From positions 1 through 64,000 of the forward strand of contig JAUIEC010000013.1 of the NCBI GenBank assembly GCA_030428945.1: a DNA stretch of 64,000 bases, given 5' to 3'. This document shows, in pieces, positions 43,441 to 52,600 of the stretch; within the stretch, counting starts at the first letter, position 1; each line of letters opens with the position of its first letter. Below the pieces are notes generated by a model. It had not been told where the DNA came from. It made no database searches and was given only the letters and a program-made list of their open reading frames with translations. This DNA is from Phycisphaerae bacterium (GTDB taxonomy: Bacteria > Planctomycetota > Phycisphaerae > UBA1845 > Fen-1342). The position numbers and the translations under genes are program-made.

Positions 43441-43551
43441 AGGGAGCGAGGGAGCGAGGGAGCAAGGGAGCAAGAAAAGAGGTAGCCGGACCTCGTTCGG
43501 CCACGTCGCCTCTGTCCTTGCTCCCTCGCTCCCTTGCTCCCTTGCTCCCTC
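43441..43551. repeat. Inverted pair of GGGAGCGA / TCGCTCCC tracts
   Basis: GGGAGCGA-GGGAGCAA units (43441-43478) and CTTGCTCCCTCGCTCCC units (43515-43551) are complementary over about 30 bases and can form a large hairpin. The TGA of the ATPase gene is part of the second arm. Confidence 0.85.
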
Positions 43552-44479
43552 ACTGAACAATTCCCTTGGTCAGTCGCATGAAGGCGGTTTCCAGGTTGAT
43601 GTCTTCCTGGCGGATTTCGTGGATTCTGAGGTTGTTGGCGATCATGGCCTGGGCGATGAAGCTGAAGTCTTCGGTGTCGGTTTCGAGGGTCAGGACGACC
43701 ATCTGGTCGCGGACCTGGGCGCTTTCGACGCCGGGCAGGGTGTCGAGCACCTGGCGGGTGCGTTCCAGGTCGTCCGGGGTGCAGACGTGCACGACCGTGC
43801 CGACCCGGGCCCGGCGGAGGGCTTCGCTGACCGAGCCCTGGTAGATCAGTTCGCCGCGCTCGAGGATCCCGATGCTGGTGCACAGGTCGGCCAGTTCCGG
43901 CAGGATGTGCGAACTGATCAGGATCGTCTTGCCCATCCGGTGCAGTTCCTTCAGCAGGGCCCGGATCTCGATCCGCGCCCGCGGGTCCAGTCCGCTGGCC
44001 GGTTCGTCGAGGAACAGCACCTTGGGGTCATGCAGCAGAACCCGCGCGATGCTCAGCCGCTGCTTCATGCCGCGCGAGAGCGAGTCGACCAGCGCGTCGG
44101 CCTTGTAGCTCAGATCGGTCAGTTCGAGCACGTCACCGACGATCTGCGTCCGCTGCTTGCCGTTGATGTTGTAGGCGGCCGCGAAGAATTCGAGGTACTC
44201 CTGGACGACCATGTCCTCGTAGGCCCCGAAGAAGTCGGGCACGTAGCCGATCAGCGGGCGGATCTTGCGAGACTCGTATCCGACCACGTGCCCGCAGACG
44301 CGGGCCTCGCCCCAGGTCGGCTGCAGCAGCGTCGAGAGGATCCGGATCGTGGTCGTCTTGCCGGCCCCGTTCGGTCCGATGTAGCCGAAGCACTCGCCCT
44401 CCTCGATGTTGAGGTGCAGGTTGTTCAGCGCTATCAGCTTGCCGTACCGCTTGGTCAGGTTGATCGTCTGGATAATCAC
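43550..44479 (-). CDS. ABC transporter ATP-binding protein
   Basis: 309 residues. Walker A G-P-N-G-A-G-K-T-T (35-43), signature L-S-R-G-M-K-Q-R, Walker B with D-E-P-A-S-G-L-D-P, and H-loop S-S-H are complete, typical of ABC-2 exporters. A C-terminal about 80-residue regulatory region follows. It energises the permease at 41566; the large membrane protein at 44558 is encoded 78 bases upstream in the same direction. The product C-terminus is T-K-G-I-V-Q before the repeat-embedded stop. Confidence 0.92.
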   Translation of the reverse strand: MIIQTINLTKRYGKLIALNNLHLNIEEGECFGYIGPNGAGKTTTIRILSTLLQPTWGEARVCGHVVGYESRKIRPLIGYVPDFFGAYEDMVVQEYLEFFAAAYNINGKQRTQIVGDVLELTDLSYKADALVDSLSRGMKQRLSIARVLLHDPKVLFLDEPASGLDPRARIEIRALLKELHRMGKTILISSHILPELADLCTSIGILERGELIYQGSVSEALRRARVGTVVHVCTPDDLERTRQVLDTLPGVESAQVRDQMVVLTLETDTEDFSFIAQAMIANNLRIHEIRQEDINLETAFMRLTKGIVQ

Positions 44480-44557
44480 GGCGTCATCTATGCCCCGGCA
44501 AAGCCCCGGTGTTCAGCAGGCCGCGTTGCCTGCCCGTTCCCTGTTCCCGTTCTGCGT

Positions 44558-46894
44558 TCACTTCCAGCGGATCGGAATCCGCACACGGTACAGCGCCGCC
44601 CCGCGGCGGGCCGGCAGCGGGCTTCCGCCCCGGACCAGTTGAGGGGCCGCCGGTTGCGGACTGTACAGCAGCAGCACCGCCTGGCCCTGGTCACCACCCC
44701 GGACCAGGTGCGTGATGTCCGCCCCGCGCGGCAGCAGGTCCGTCGTCAGTTCGATCCCGATCTTGTCGAAGCTGCCGACCGCCCGGTTCGGCAGGTACAG
44801 ATTCTGCGTCACGTACAGCAGCGCCGCGGCCGCGGTCGGCGTGATCCGCTCGCCGAACGGCGTCGGCCGGAAGGTGTTCGCCCAGACCAGGTTCTGCTGG
44901 TGCCAGAGGGTCCGCAGCTTCGGCTCGAGGTCCGGCTTGCGGTTCTGATCCGTCAGCCAGTTCCGCCGGGCGACATCGTAGGTCTCGTACTCTTCCGCGC
45001 CCGGCGACTGCAGCGTCGCGCCCGGATTCAGCCGGCCGATCTCGACCGCGAGGATGTTGACCGCCGGCGGGTACGCGTCGGCCCCCCAGTACCGGTTGCG
45101 GTTGTGCGGCCCGGCCGGGCGGGCCGCGACCTGGCTCAGGTAGGTCAGCCGCGGGTCGGTGTACAGCAGGTACCCGATTTCGAACTGCCGGTCGGTATCG
45201 TTGACCACGAAGCTTTCCGGCAGCAGCTTGCCGGTGCCGCGCTCGGCCACCAGTTCGCCCCGGATGCGTCCCTGGATGGTCCCTTCCCAGTAGCCTTCGA
45301 ACTGCTTGAGCGTGGCCCGCAGCGGGGCGCCGCGGATCAGTCCGCGGGTCACTTCGGCCGCGTACCGTTCCGGCGTCTCGTAGCTGACGTCCTCGGTCGG
45401 GACCGGCACCGCGCCGCGCAGGAAACTGTCGCTGCCTTCGGCGGCGTCCAGCCGCAGGTCGACCTTCCGGCCGCGGGCGCTGCGATAGCCGACCCAGACG
45501 CGTGCCCGGGCGGCGCTCGAGCCGGCCTCGAGATCGACCAGGGCGAAGGTCTGGACCGCGTCGCTGGTTCCGCGGATGACCTGCACGGCCCCGACGCTCA
45601 AGAGGCTGGCGACCACGGCGCAGCCGGCGAAGACGACCCAACTGGCCTGCGTCATCCCGCGGCTGCGAAGCCAGCCCCAACTGGCCCAGGTCGCAGCCAG
45701 CACGTAGACCCCGACGAAGACGAACGCCAGCAGCACCAGGATGCTGGCCTGGCCGCGGAACTCGGTCGGCATCAGGACGGGATCGCGCACCCGGTAGCCG
45801 TTCTCGATGCCCGAGAAGCGCGAGGCCTCGTCCTCCAGGTACCCGGCCCGCAGCGGCGTCAGGTCCAGAAACAGCGGCAGCGTCTTCCGCAGGGCCGACT
45901 CGTTCAGGCCGGTCAGCAGGTCGCGAATCCGGGCCGTCGTCGCGATCACCCGGCCGCTGCCGAAGGTCTTCATCGCGACCAGGTCGTGGGGGCGGCCTTC
46001 GACCTCGTCCCGCAGCAGGACCTGCGCGTCGGGGGCCCGTTCGAGGCGGTTCAGCGGGATCGGCCGGTCGAAGCGCCGGTCTTCCGGGCTGCGGGTCTGG
46101 GCGGCCAGCCTGGGGAGTTCGGCGACCTCGATCAGGTCTCCGTTTCCGACGTAGGGCAGCAGCGGTCGCAGGCGGCTCTGGTCGAGCAGGTCCCAGGCCG
46201 GCCCGATTCCGAGGACGAGTTGCCCGCCGCGCTCGATCCACTTCAGCAGGGCGTCCTGCTGGGCGACGGTCGGCATGGTCTCGGGGGCGTCCCAGACGAG
46301 GATGTCGGCCGCCTCGAGCCCGTACCAGCGGTCCGGCAGGTCCCCGGCCGCGAGGCGTGCGACGCAGCGGTTGCGGGCGTAGTCGCGGCTGGGCTGTTGT
46401 CCGAAGTAGTCGCCGCCGGCGTCGAGCACGGTCAGGGCCGACAACTGCTTGGCGCTCAGGTCGACGAGCACCTGGTAGTCGGCCGAGACGCGTTCGAAGT
46501 CGAGATCGAGGCTGGAGGCGAGGGTCTGCCCTTCCATCGAGAGCACGTCGACGCGGAGGGAGCGGGCCTGCCCGGGGATGGCGTAGAGCCAGACCCGGCG
46601 GGGCGGTGCGTTGGGGGTCAGAACGATCGGGGTCTCGGTGTAGGCGACCAGGTCGCCGTCGATGTCGGCCGTGACGCAGCGGAGGCTGACCTGTCGGGCC
46701 TGGGACCCGGCGGTGGTCAGTTCGACCAGCAGGGGCATCCAGCTTCCGGCCCGGCCGACGTGCCCGCTGATGCTGGACGATGCGAAGCCGGTCTGGCGGA
46801 CGTCGATCTGGACCGGTTGCGCCCGGGCGATCGCGGCGCCGAAGCAGAGACAGGCGAGCAGCACGAACCGCATGACCACGTTCAGCGACTCCAT
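44558..46894 (-). CDS. Large exported membrane protein of an ABC export operon
   Basis: 778 residues. Signal sequence (about 7-25, R-F-V-L-L-A-C-L-C-F-G-A-A), an ectodomain of about 350 residues with a GATase/DUF4350-like fold (D-I-L-V-W-D-A-P-E-T-M; W-I-E-R-G-G-Q-L-V-L-G-I-G), two membrane helices near 370-395 and 408-428, and a second large beta-rich domain. Upstream of ATPase and permease genes on the same strand, in the pattern seen with gliding- or export-type ABC systems. Probably a periplasmic partner. Start ATG at 46894; an ATG at 46873 would also give a signal peptide. Confidence 0.75.
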   Translation of the reverse strand: MESLNVVMRFVLLACLCFGAAIARAQPVQIDVRQTGFASSSISGHVGRAGSWMPLLVELTTAGSQARQVSLRCVTADIDGDLVAYTETPIVLTPNAPPRRVWLYAIPGQARSLRVDVLSMEGQTLASSLDLDFERVSADYQVLVDLSAKQLSALTVLDAGGDYFGQQPSRDYARNRCVARLAAGDLPDRWYGLEAADILVWDAPETMPTVAQQDALLKWIERGGQLVLGIGPAWDLLDQSRLRPLLPYVGNGDLIEVAELPRLAAQTRSPEDRRFDRPIPLNRLERAPDAQVLLRDEVEGRPHDLVAMKTFGSGRVIATTARIRDLLTGLNESALRKTLPLFLDLTPLRAGYLEDEASRFSGIENGYRVRDPVLMPTEFRGQASILVLLAFVFVGVYVLAATWASWGWLRSRGMTQASWVVFAGCAVVASLLSVGAVQVIRGTSDAVQTFALVDLEAGSSAARARVWVGYRSARGRKVDLRLDAAEGSDSFLRGAVPVPTEDVSYETPERYAAEVTRGLIRGAPLRATLKQFEGYWEGTIQGRIRGELVAERGTGKLLPESFVVNDTDRQFEIGYLLYTDPRLTYLSQVAARPAGPHNRNRYWGADAYPPAVNILAVEIGRLNPGATLQSPGAEEYETYDVARRNWLTDQNRKPDLEPKLRTLWHQQNLVWANTFRPTPFGERITPTAAAALLYVTQNLYLPNRAVGSFDKIGIELTTDLLPRGADITHLVRGGDQGQAVLLLYSPQPAAPQLVRGGSPLPARRGAALYRVRIPIRWK

Positions 46895-46997
46895 CAGCGA
46901 GGATTCCGGTCGGGAGCGTAAACCGCCCGGCCGCGGCAGGGAACCCGCCGGGGTGCCCGGGGACAAGATTGCCGCGCCGCCCGGTCGGGTTTTTGCC

Positions 46998-47027
46998 TTG
47001 ACCGGCGGCGTGCCGCGATGGTACAAC
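46998..47027 (+). promoter_or_regulatory. Putative sigma-70 promoter of the structured RNA
   Basis: TTGACC (46998-47003, 5 of 6) and TACAAC (47022-47027, 4 of 6) are 18 bases apart. Predicted transcription start is near 47034, just before the first strand of the closing helix. Confidence 0.4.
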
Positions 47028-47033
47028 CCTTTC

Positions 47034-47210
47034 CCTTGATACACCCAGTGTGCGCGGGAAGTTCGCGCACGGCGGAGATTGTCGATGATTTGCGATGTCA
47101 TGCAATTCGCTCCCCTGGTTACGGACAACCAGCCCCCGCCGCCGTAGGTGTGTCATCGCATCGTGACGCGAACAGCCCCGGCGGAGTTTTCTCCCGCCGG
47201 GGCTTTTTTT
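47034..47210 (+). ncRNA. Candidate structured leader RNA / riboswitch-like element
   Basis: About 175 bases with several mutually compatible helices. P1 TGATACACC/GGTGTGTCA (47037-47045 with 47147-47155) closes the domain. P2 is GTGCGCG/CGCGCAC (47050-47056 with 47064-47070). P3 is GGCGG/CCGCC (47071-47075 with 47139-47143). P4 is a bulged hairpin (ATTG 47078-47081 with CAAT 47103-47106; ATGA 47085-47088 with TCAT 47098-47101). P5 is CTGGTT/AACCAG (47115-47120 with 47127-47132). The domain ends 19 bases before a strong terminator. The 3' strand of P3 could instead pair with the GGCGG of the terminator arm. It lies 71 bases before the MATE gene. I do not recognise a known riboswitch class. Confidence 0.5.
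47174..47210 (+). terminator. Intrinsic terminator before the MATE gene
   Basis: AGCCCCGGCGG pairs with CCGCCGGGGCT (11 bp) around a small loop and is followed by seven T. It is on the plus strand between the divergent gene at 46894 and the MATE gene, so it must end a leader or small RNA rather than a protein-gene transcript. Confidence 0.9.
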
Positions 47211-47280
47211 GTTGCTGTCCGTTCCCGGTGTCCTCGACAGAGGACCGGACGCCGGGAACTTCGCCACGAGGTACTCTGTC

Positions 47281-48798
47281 GTGTCTCTGACCGTTTCGAA
47301 CCAATCCCCCCCCGCCGGAGGCCTGCGGCGGCGCGACGTGACCGCGAGCCTGCTGGTGCTGGCGTTGCCGATCATCGGCATGACCATCTCGCGGATGCTG
47401 ATGGGCTTCATCGACTTCGCGATGGTCTCGCAACTGGGGACCACCGCCCAGGCCGCGATCTCGCCGGCCACCACCTTCGTCTTCGTGATCAGTTGCCTCG
47501 GCATGGGCATCGCCAACGGCGTCCAGACCTTCGTCTCGCAGGCCGACGGGCGCGGCGCGCCGCACCTGGCCGGCGGGTACACCTGGCAGAGCATCTACGT
47601 CGCGGCCGCGGTCGGGCTGTTGAGTTTCCCGCTGGCGGCCACGGTCGAGACCTGGTTCGGCTGGATCGCGGCGCTCGGGCAGCACGGTCCGGAACTGATG
47701 GCCCTGGAGGTCGAGTACATCCGGATCGCGCTGTGGTCGATCGCCCCGTCGATCGTCTGCATCGGGCTGAACGGGTTCTTCAACGGGGTGCAGAAGCCGA
47801 ACATCGCGCTGGTCGCGGTGATCGCCTCGCTGGTGGTCAACGCGTTCGGCAACTGGCTGCTGATCTTCGGCAACTGGGGCTTTCCCGAGATGGGCGTGGC
47901 CGGCGCGGCCGTCGCGACCGTGATCGGCTGGCTGGTCCGGGCGGGCGTGATGTTCGTGGCGATGCTGCTGCCCTCGTTCCACGAGCGGTTCGAGACGCGG
48001 ACGTCGTGGCGCTACGACGGTCGGAAGATGCGTGAGCTGATGCGGATCGGCATCCCGACCAGCGTGCAGTGGCTGGTCGACATCGGGGCCTGGCTGGTCT
48101 TCATGATGATCATCGTCCCGCCGCTGGGCGCGACCGTCCTGGCGGCCTCGAACGTCGGGCTGCAGTACATGCACCTGTCGTTCATGCCGGCCGTCGGGCT
48201 CGGGATCGCGCTGTCCTCGAAGGTCGGCTTCGCGATCGGCGAGAAGCGCCCCGAGGAGGCCGAACTGTACACCAGCGTGGCCGCCAGGCTGATGATCGCC
48301 TACATGGCGGCGGTCGGGGTGCTGTTCTTCGCGGCCCGTCACGGGCTGATGTGGCTGTTCAACGCGGACCCGGCCGTGATCGAGGCGGGTGCGGCCGTGC
48401 TGATCTGGGCGGCGATCTTCCAGGCGTTCGACGCGATGTGCATCACGTACATGAACGCCCTGCGCGGGGCGGGCGACACGTTCTGGCCGGCCGTGATGAC
48501 GTTCGTCTGCTGCTGGGTGATCTTCGTCGGTGGCGGCCTGGCGGCGACGGCGGTGTACCCGCAGTTCGGGCTGAACGGCCCGTGGGCGATGACCACGCTG
48601 TACATCACGGTGCTGGGCCTGCTGCTGTGGCGGCGCTGGACGGGCGGGCGCTGGCGGTCGATCGACCTGTCCGACCGCCCGGAGGAGTGCCTCCCGGCCG
48701 AGGCCTGCGGCGAGATCGAAGCGGGCGTCCCGGACCCCGGCGTGGTCGTCCCCGGCGGCCCGGCCCCCGATTTTGCGGCGGCCGAGCCGGATCGTTAG
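47281..48798 (+). CDS. MATE-family multidrug/toxin exporter
   Basis: 505 residues. Twelve membrane helices arranged as two homologous bundles of six; D-F-A-M-V-S-Q-L-G and Q-T-F-V-S-Q-A-D-G-R-G in helices 1-2 and repeated A-G-A-A-V-A-T-V-I-G are family-like. Exports organic cations or other compounds using Na+ or H+. A roughly 45-residue acidic C-terminal tail is longer than usual. GTG start at 47281 with GAGGT about 9 bases upstream. Expression is likely controlled by the terminator and structured leader in front. Confidence 0.9.
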   Translation: MSLTVSNQSPPAGGLRRRDVTASLLVLALPIIGMTISRMLMGFIDFAMVSQLGTTAQAAISPATTFVFVISCLGMGIANGVQTFVSQADGRGAPHLAGGYTWQSIYVAAAVGLLSFPLAATVETWFGWIAALGQHGPELMALEVEYIRIALWSIAPSIVCIGLNGFFNGVQKPNIALVAVIASLVVNAFGNWLLIFGNWGFPEMGVAGAAVATVIGWLVRAGVMFVAMLLPSFHERFETRTSWRYDGRKMRELMRIGIPTSVQWLVDIGAWLVFMMIIVPPLGATVLAASNVGLQYMHLSFMPAVGLGIALSSKVGFAIGEKRPEEAELYTSVAARLMIAYMAAVGVLFFAARHGLMWLFNADPAVIEAGAAVLIWAAIFQAFDAMCITYMNALRGAGDTFWPAVMTFVCCWVIFVGGGLAATAVYPQFGLNGPWAMTTLYITVLGLLLWRRWTGGRWRSIDLSDRPEECLPAEACGEIEAGVPDPGVVVPGGPAPDFAAAEPDR

Positions 48799-48812
48799 AG
48801 TAGCCCTTCTGC

Positions 48813-48951
48813 GGGTGAAAACGTGAAAGAGTGCAAGAGTGAAAGAGGGCATGCGTGAAGGAGTGACACCGTGAACGCGCGAGCGCGGCTGCACGAGCCG
48901 GCGGGAACCTGGCGGTTCCTTTTTCACGCTTTCACACCTTCACTTTTTCAC
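48813..48951. repeat. GTGAAAGA tracts
   Basis: GTGAAAAC/GTGAAAGA/GTGCAAGA/GTGAAAGAG units (48813-48874), then TTCACGCT/TTCACACC/TTCACTTT units (48920-48951) before ileS. Confidence 0.75.
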
Positions 48952-48966
48952 TGAGCGGAGCGTTGC

Positions 48967-51900
48967 ATGTTTGCGCGGTTGCCAGATCAGTTCAGTTTTC
49001 CGGAGGCCGAGCGGGAGGTGCTGGCGTTCTGGAAGGAGCATGACGTCTTCGCCCGGTCGCTGGCGCAGCGGAAGGGCGCCGAGCGGTTCGTCTTCTACGA
49101 GGGGCCGCCGACGGCCAACGGTCTGCCGCACCCGGGGCATTGCCTGACCCGCACGATCAAGGACCTGTTTCCGCGTTACCAGACCATGTGCGGCCGGCTG
49201 GTCGAACGGAAGGCGGGCTGGGACACGCACGGGCTGCCGGTCGAGGTCGAGGTCTGCAAGCAGATCGGGATTCACTCGAAGGAGGAGATCGAGGAATACG
49301 GGCTCGAACCGTTCGTGCACAAGTGCGTCGAGAGCGTCTGGCGCTACACGCGCGAATGGGAGGAGATGACCAACCGGCTGGGCTTCTGGATCAACCTCGA
49401 CGACGCCTACGCGACCTATCACCAGTCCTACGTCGAAAGCGTCTGGTGGGGACTGAAGACGCTCTTCGACCGCGGCCTGCTCTACCAGGGCCACAAGGTC
49501 GTCTGGTGGTGGGCCCAGGGCGGCACCGCCCTGTCCAGCGGCGAAGTCGGCGAGGGCTATCGCGACGTCGACGACCCGAGCGTCTTCGTCAAGTTTCCGC
49601 TGATCGAGTCGGAACCGCCGGCCGCCCTGCGGAAACTGGCCGACGGCGGACTGGTTTCCGACGTGACCGACGCCGACAGCCTGCTGACGCACCTGCTGGG
49701 CACCCGCCGCCTGCCGCCCTCGGTCCGCGAGTCGTTCGACACGCCCGAGCAGACCCTGCGGCACATCGTCGAAAAGAGCCCCGGCTTCCTGGCGCGACTG
49801 ATCGCCCCGACCAGCCTGCTGGTCTGGACCACGACGCCCTGGACCCTGGTCAGCAACCACTTCGCGGCCGTGCACCCGGAACTGCGCTACGCGCTGGTCC
49901 ACGACGCCGAGCAGGGCGAAAACCTGTACGTGGCCGAGGACCTGGTCGCGGCGATCTCGAAGAAGGTCAAGCGGGAACTCGAGGTGCTGTTCGTCGTCAG
50001 CGGGGCCGACCTGCTGAACCTGCGCTACCTGCCGCCCTACCCCGAGGTTTACCACGAGGACCTGGGGCACGAGCAGGCCGAACTGCGCGGCGGCGGCGTC
50101 AACGCGATCGGCTGGCGGGTCGTGGCCGCGGACTTCGTGACGATCGACAGCGGCACCGGCCTGGTGCACGAGGCCCCGGCCTTCGGCGAGGTCGACTTCG
50201 AGATGCTGCAGCAGGAGCGGCAGCGGTTCAAGGAGGACGACGCGATCCCGCTGCTGTGCGCGGTGGCTCCGAACGGAACGTTCAACGACGAGGCCCCCGA
50301 GGTCTATCGCGGCCGCTGGATCAAGGACTGCGACAAGGACATCAATCGCGAACTGAAGGAGCGGACCACGCCGTGGGGCACGCCGCTGCTGTACCACCTG
50401 GAGCAGTACCGGCACTCGTACCCGTTCTGCCCGCGGGCCGAGGAAGACGCGCTGATCCAGTACGCCCGCAAGAGCTGGTTCGTGCGGACCAGCCGCTTCA
50501 AGCAGCGGTTCATCGAGAACAACGCGGCGATGACCTGGCTGCCGGAACACATCAAGGAAGGCCGCTTCGGCGACTTCCTGCGCAACAACGTCGACTGGGC
50601 CCTGTCGCGCGAACGCTACTGGGGCACCCCCCTGCCGATCTGGGTCTGCCAGGAGAGCGGGCAGATGGAGGCGGTCGGCTCGTTCGACGAACTGCTCGCC
50701 AAGCCCGGGCTGACCGGGACCGAGGTCTGGGAACAGGCCCGGGCCGCCCGGCCGGACCTGCCCGACGACCTGCGGGTGCACCGCCCGTACATCGACGCCC
50801 TGACCTACGACAGCCCGTTCGCCGACGGCGCCCGGATGGTCCGCGTCAGGGAAGTGATCGACTGCTGGTGGGACGCCGGCAGCATGCCGTTCGCCCAGTG
50901 GGGCTTCCCGCACGCCGAAGGCAGCGTGCAGCGCTTCCAGGAGATGTTCCCGGCCAGCTTCATCAGCGAGGCGATCGACCAGACCCGCGGGTGGTTCTAC
51001 GGGCTGCTGGCGATCAGCACGCTGCTGTTCGGACCGGATGAAAGCGGCAGGCTGGCCGAGCCGGTCCGGCAGGCGCTGCAGCGCGACGGTGACGAGGCCC
51101 TCGGCTTCCCGCAACCGTTCGAGGCCTGCATCGTGCTCGGGCACCTGATGGGCGAAGACGGCACGAAGATGAGCAAGCGGCTGAAGAACTACCGCGAGCC
51201 GGGCTACGTCTTCGACACCTACGGGGCCGACGCGCTCCGCTGGTACCTGTACAGCGCCCAGACGCCGTGGACCTCGGTCCGCTTCCAGGAGAACGCGATC
51301 CGCGACGCGCAGCGCGAGTTCCTCGTCCGGCTGTACAACGTCTTCAGCTTCTTCAACATCTACGCCAACATCGACGGTTTCGACCCGCGGCAGAAGCAGG
51401 CCCGCCCGGCCGCCGAACGGAGCGAACTCGATCGCTGGATCCTCAGCGACCTGAACCTGGCGATCCGCGACGTCCGCGGCCACCTCGACCGCTTCGAGAA
51501 CTTCCCGGCCGCCCAGCGACTGAACGACTTCGTCGACGCGCTCAGCAACTGGTACGTCCGCCGCAGCCGCGACCGCTTCTGGTGCGCCGTCAGCGGCGAG
51601 GCGGCCCGCGACCAGGACAAGTGGGACGCCTACGAAACGCTCTACGAGGTGCTGGTCACGCTGAGCCGCGCGATCGCCCCGTTCACGCCGTTCTTCGCCG
51701 AGACGATGCACCAGAACCTGGTCCGCGACATCGAGGAAGGCGCGACGGACTCGGTGCACCTGTGCGCCTACCCGACCCCGGACGCGGCCTGCATCGACGT
51801 GCAACTGGCCGAGGAGATGAACCTGGTCCGCGACCTGGCCTCGCTCGGCCGGACCGCCCGAACGCTGGCGAAGATCCGCGTGCGGCAGCCGCTCGAACGG

Positions 51901-52563
51901 GTCGAGATCATCCTGGCCAACCACCAGCACGAGGACTGGCTGAGCGGGCACGCGGCCCTGATCGCCGAGGAACTGAACGTCAAGCAGGTCGACTTCACCA
52001 GCGACGCCGACCACTACGTGCACTACGAGGTCAAGCCGAACTTCAAGGCGATCGGCCCGGTCTACGGCCGGAAGGCCCCGCAGATCGCCAAGGCGCTGCA
52101 GGCGCTCGACAACCCGGCCGATGCGCGGCGGACACTGGTGGCCGACGGAAAGCTGACGATCGAGGTCGCCGGCGAGACCGTCGCGCTGACGCCCGAGCAG
52201 GTCGAGATCCGGCTGCAGCCGCGCGAGGGCTGGTCGGCCGCCCAGGGCCGCAGCGGGGTGGTGGTGCTGAGCACGGAACTGTCGACCGGGCTGCAGGAGG
52301 AGGGCCTGGTCCGGGAACTGATCCACCACGTGCAGACGCTCCGCAAGGAGCACAACCTGCCCTACGAGGCACGGATTGCGCTGTTCGTCGAGACCGCCCC
52401 CGAACTTGCCGATGTGCTCGGCAGGTGGCAGGAGACCCTGGCGGCCGAGACGCTGGCCGAGCGGGTCGTCTTCGGGCCGCCCGAGGCCGCGGAGGCCAAG
52501 GAGGTCTCCGTCGAGGGTACGGCCGTGCGGCTGGCCCTGGCGGCGCCGGCGGTGGCCGGCTGA
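48967..52563 (+). CDS. ileS: Isoleucine--tRNA ligase, eukaryote-like type 2
   Basis: 1198 residues. Class I signature H-P-G-H (55-58) and K-M-S-K-R (734-738, followed by L-K-N-Y). It has the large editing domain and a long C-terminal extension; the length and the L-K-N-Y following the KMSKR loop are typical of the ileS2 group shared with eukaryotes, known in other bacteria for mupirocin tolerance. It charges tRNA-Ile and edits valine. No second ileS is in the window. Start ATG 48967 with a GAGCGGAG site. Confidence 0.95.
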   Translation: MFARLPDQFSFPEAEREVLAFWKEHDVFARSLAQRKGAERFVFYEGPPTANGLPHPGHCLTRTIKDLFPRYQTMCGRLVERKAGWDTHGLPVEVEVCKQIGIHSKEEIEEYGLEPFVHKCVESVWRYTREWEEMTNRLGFWINLDDAYATYHQSYVESVWWGLKTLFDRGLLYQGHKVVWWWAQGGTALSSGEVGEGYRDVDDPSVFVKFPLIESEPPAALRKLADGGLVSDVTDADSLLTHLLGTRRLPPSVRESFDTPEQTLRHIVEKSPGFLARLIAPTSLLVWTTTPWTLVSNHFAAVHPELRYALVHDAEQGENLYVAEDLVAAISKKVKRELEVLFVVSGADLLNLRYLPPYPEVYHEDLGHEQAELRGGGVNAIGWRVVAADFVTIDSGTGLVHEAPAFGEVDFEMLQQERQRFKEDDAIPLLCAVAPNGTFNDEAPEVYRGRWIKDCDKDINRELKERTTPWGTPLLYHLEQYRHSYPFCPRAEEDALIQYARKSWFVRTSRFKQRFIENNAAMTWLPEHIKEGRFGDFLRNNVDWALSRERYWGTPLPIWVCQESGQMEAVGSFDELLAKPGLTGTEVWEQARAARPDLPDDLRVHRPYIDALTYDSPFADGARMVRVREVIDCWWDAGSMPFAQWGFPHAEGSVQRFQEMFPASFISEAIDQTRGWFYGLLAISTLLFGPDESGRLAEPVRQALQRDGDEALGFPQPFEACIVLGHLMGEDGTKMSKRLKNYREPGYVFDTYGADALRWYLYSAQTPWTSVRFQENAIRDAQREFLVRLYNVFSFFNIYANIDGFDPRQKQARPAAERSELDRWILSDLNLAIRDVRGHLDRFENFPAAQRLNDFVDALSNWYVRRSRDRFWCAVSGEAARDQDKWDAYETLYEVLVTLSRAIAPFTPFFAETMHQNLVRDIEEGATDSVHLCAYPTPDAACIDVQLAEEMNLVRDLASLGRTARTLAKIRVRQPLERVEIILANHQHEDWLSGHAALIAEELNVKQVDFTSDADHYVHYEVKPNFKAIGPVYGRKAPQIAKALQALDNPADARRTLVADGKLTIEVAGETVALTPEQVEIRLQPREGWSAAQGRSGVVVLSTELSTGLQEEGLVRELIHHVQTLRKEHNLPYEARIALFVETAPELADVLGRWQETLAAETLAERVVFGPPEAAEAKEVSVEGTAVRLALAAPAVAG

Positions 52564-52600
52564 CTTGGCTTCCGCCGGGCGGGGGATACAATTGGCGGCG

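Noticed and set aside
42980..46921. 1313-codon plus-strand frame opposite the ABC operon
   Set aside because: Runs through two real genes and a repeat tract; no motif seen.
46895..47104. Possible small minus-strand protein starting M-T-S-Q-I-I-D-N-L upstream of the ABC partner gene
   Set aside because: It has a GGGGAG site and is in frame with the next gene, but third-position GC is far below that of genes here and the region folds as RNA on the other strand.
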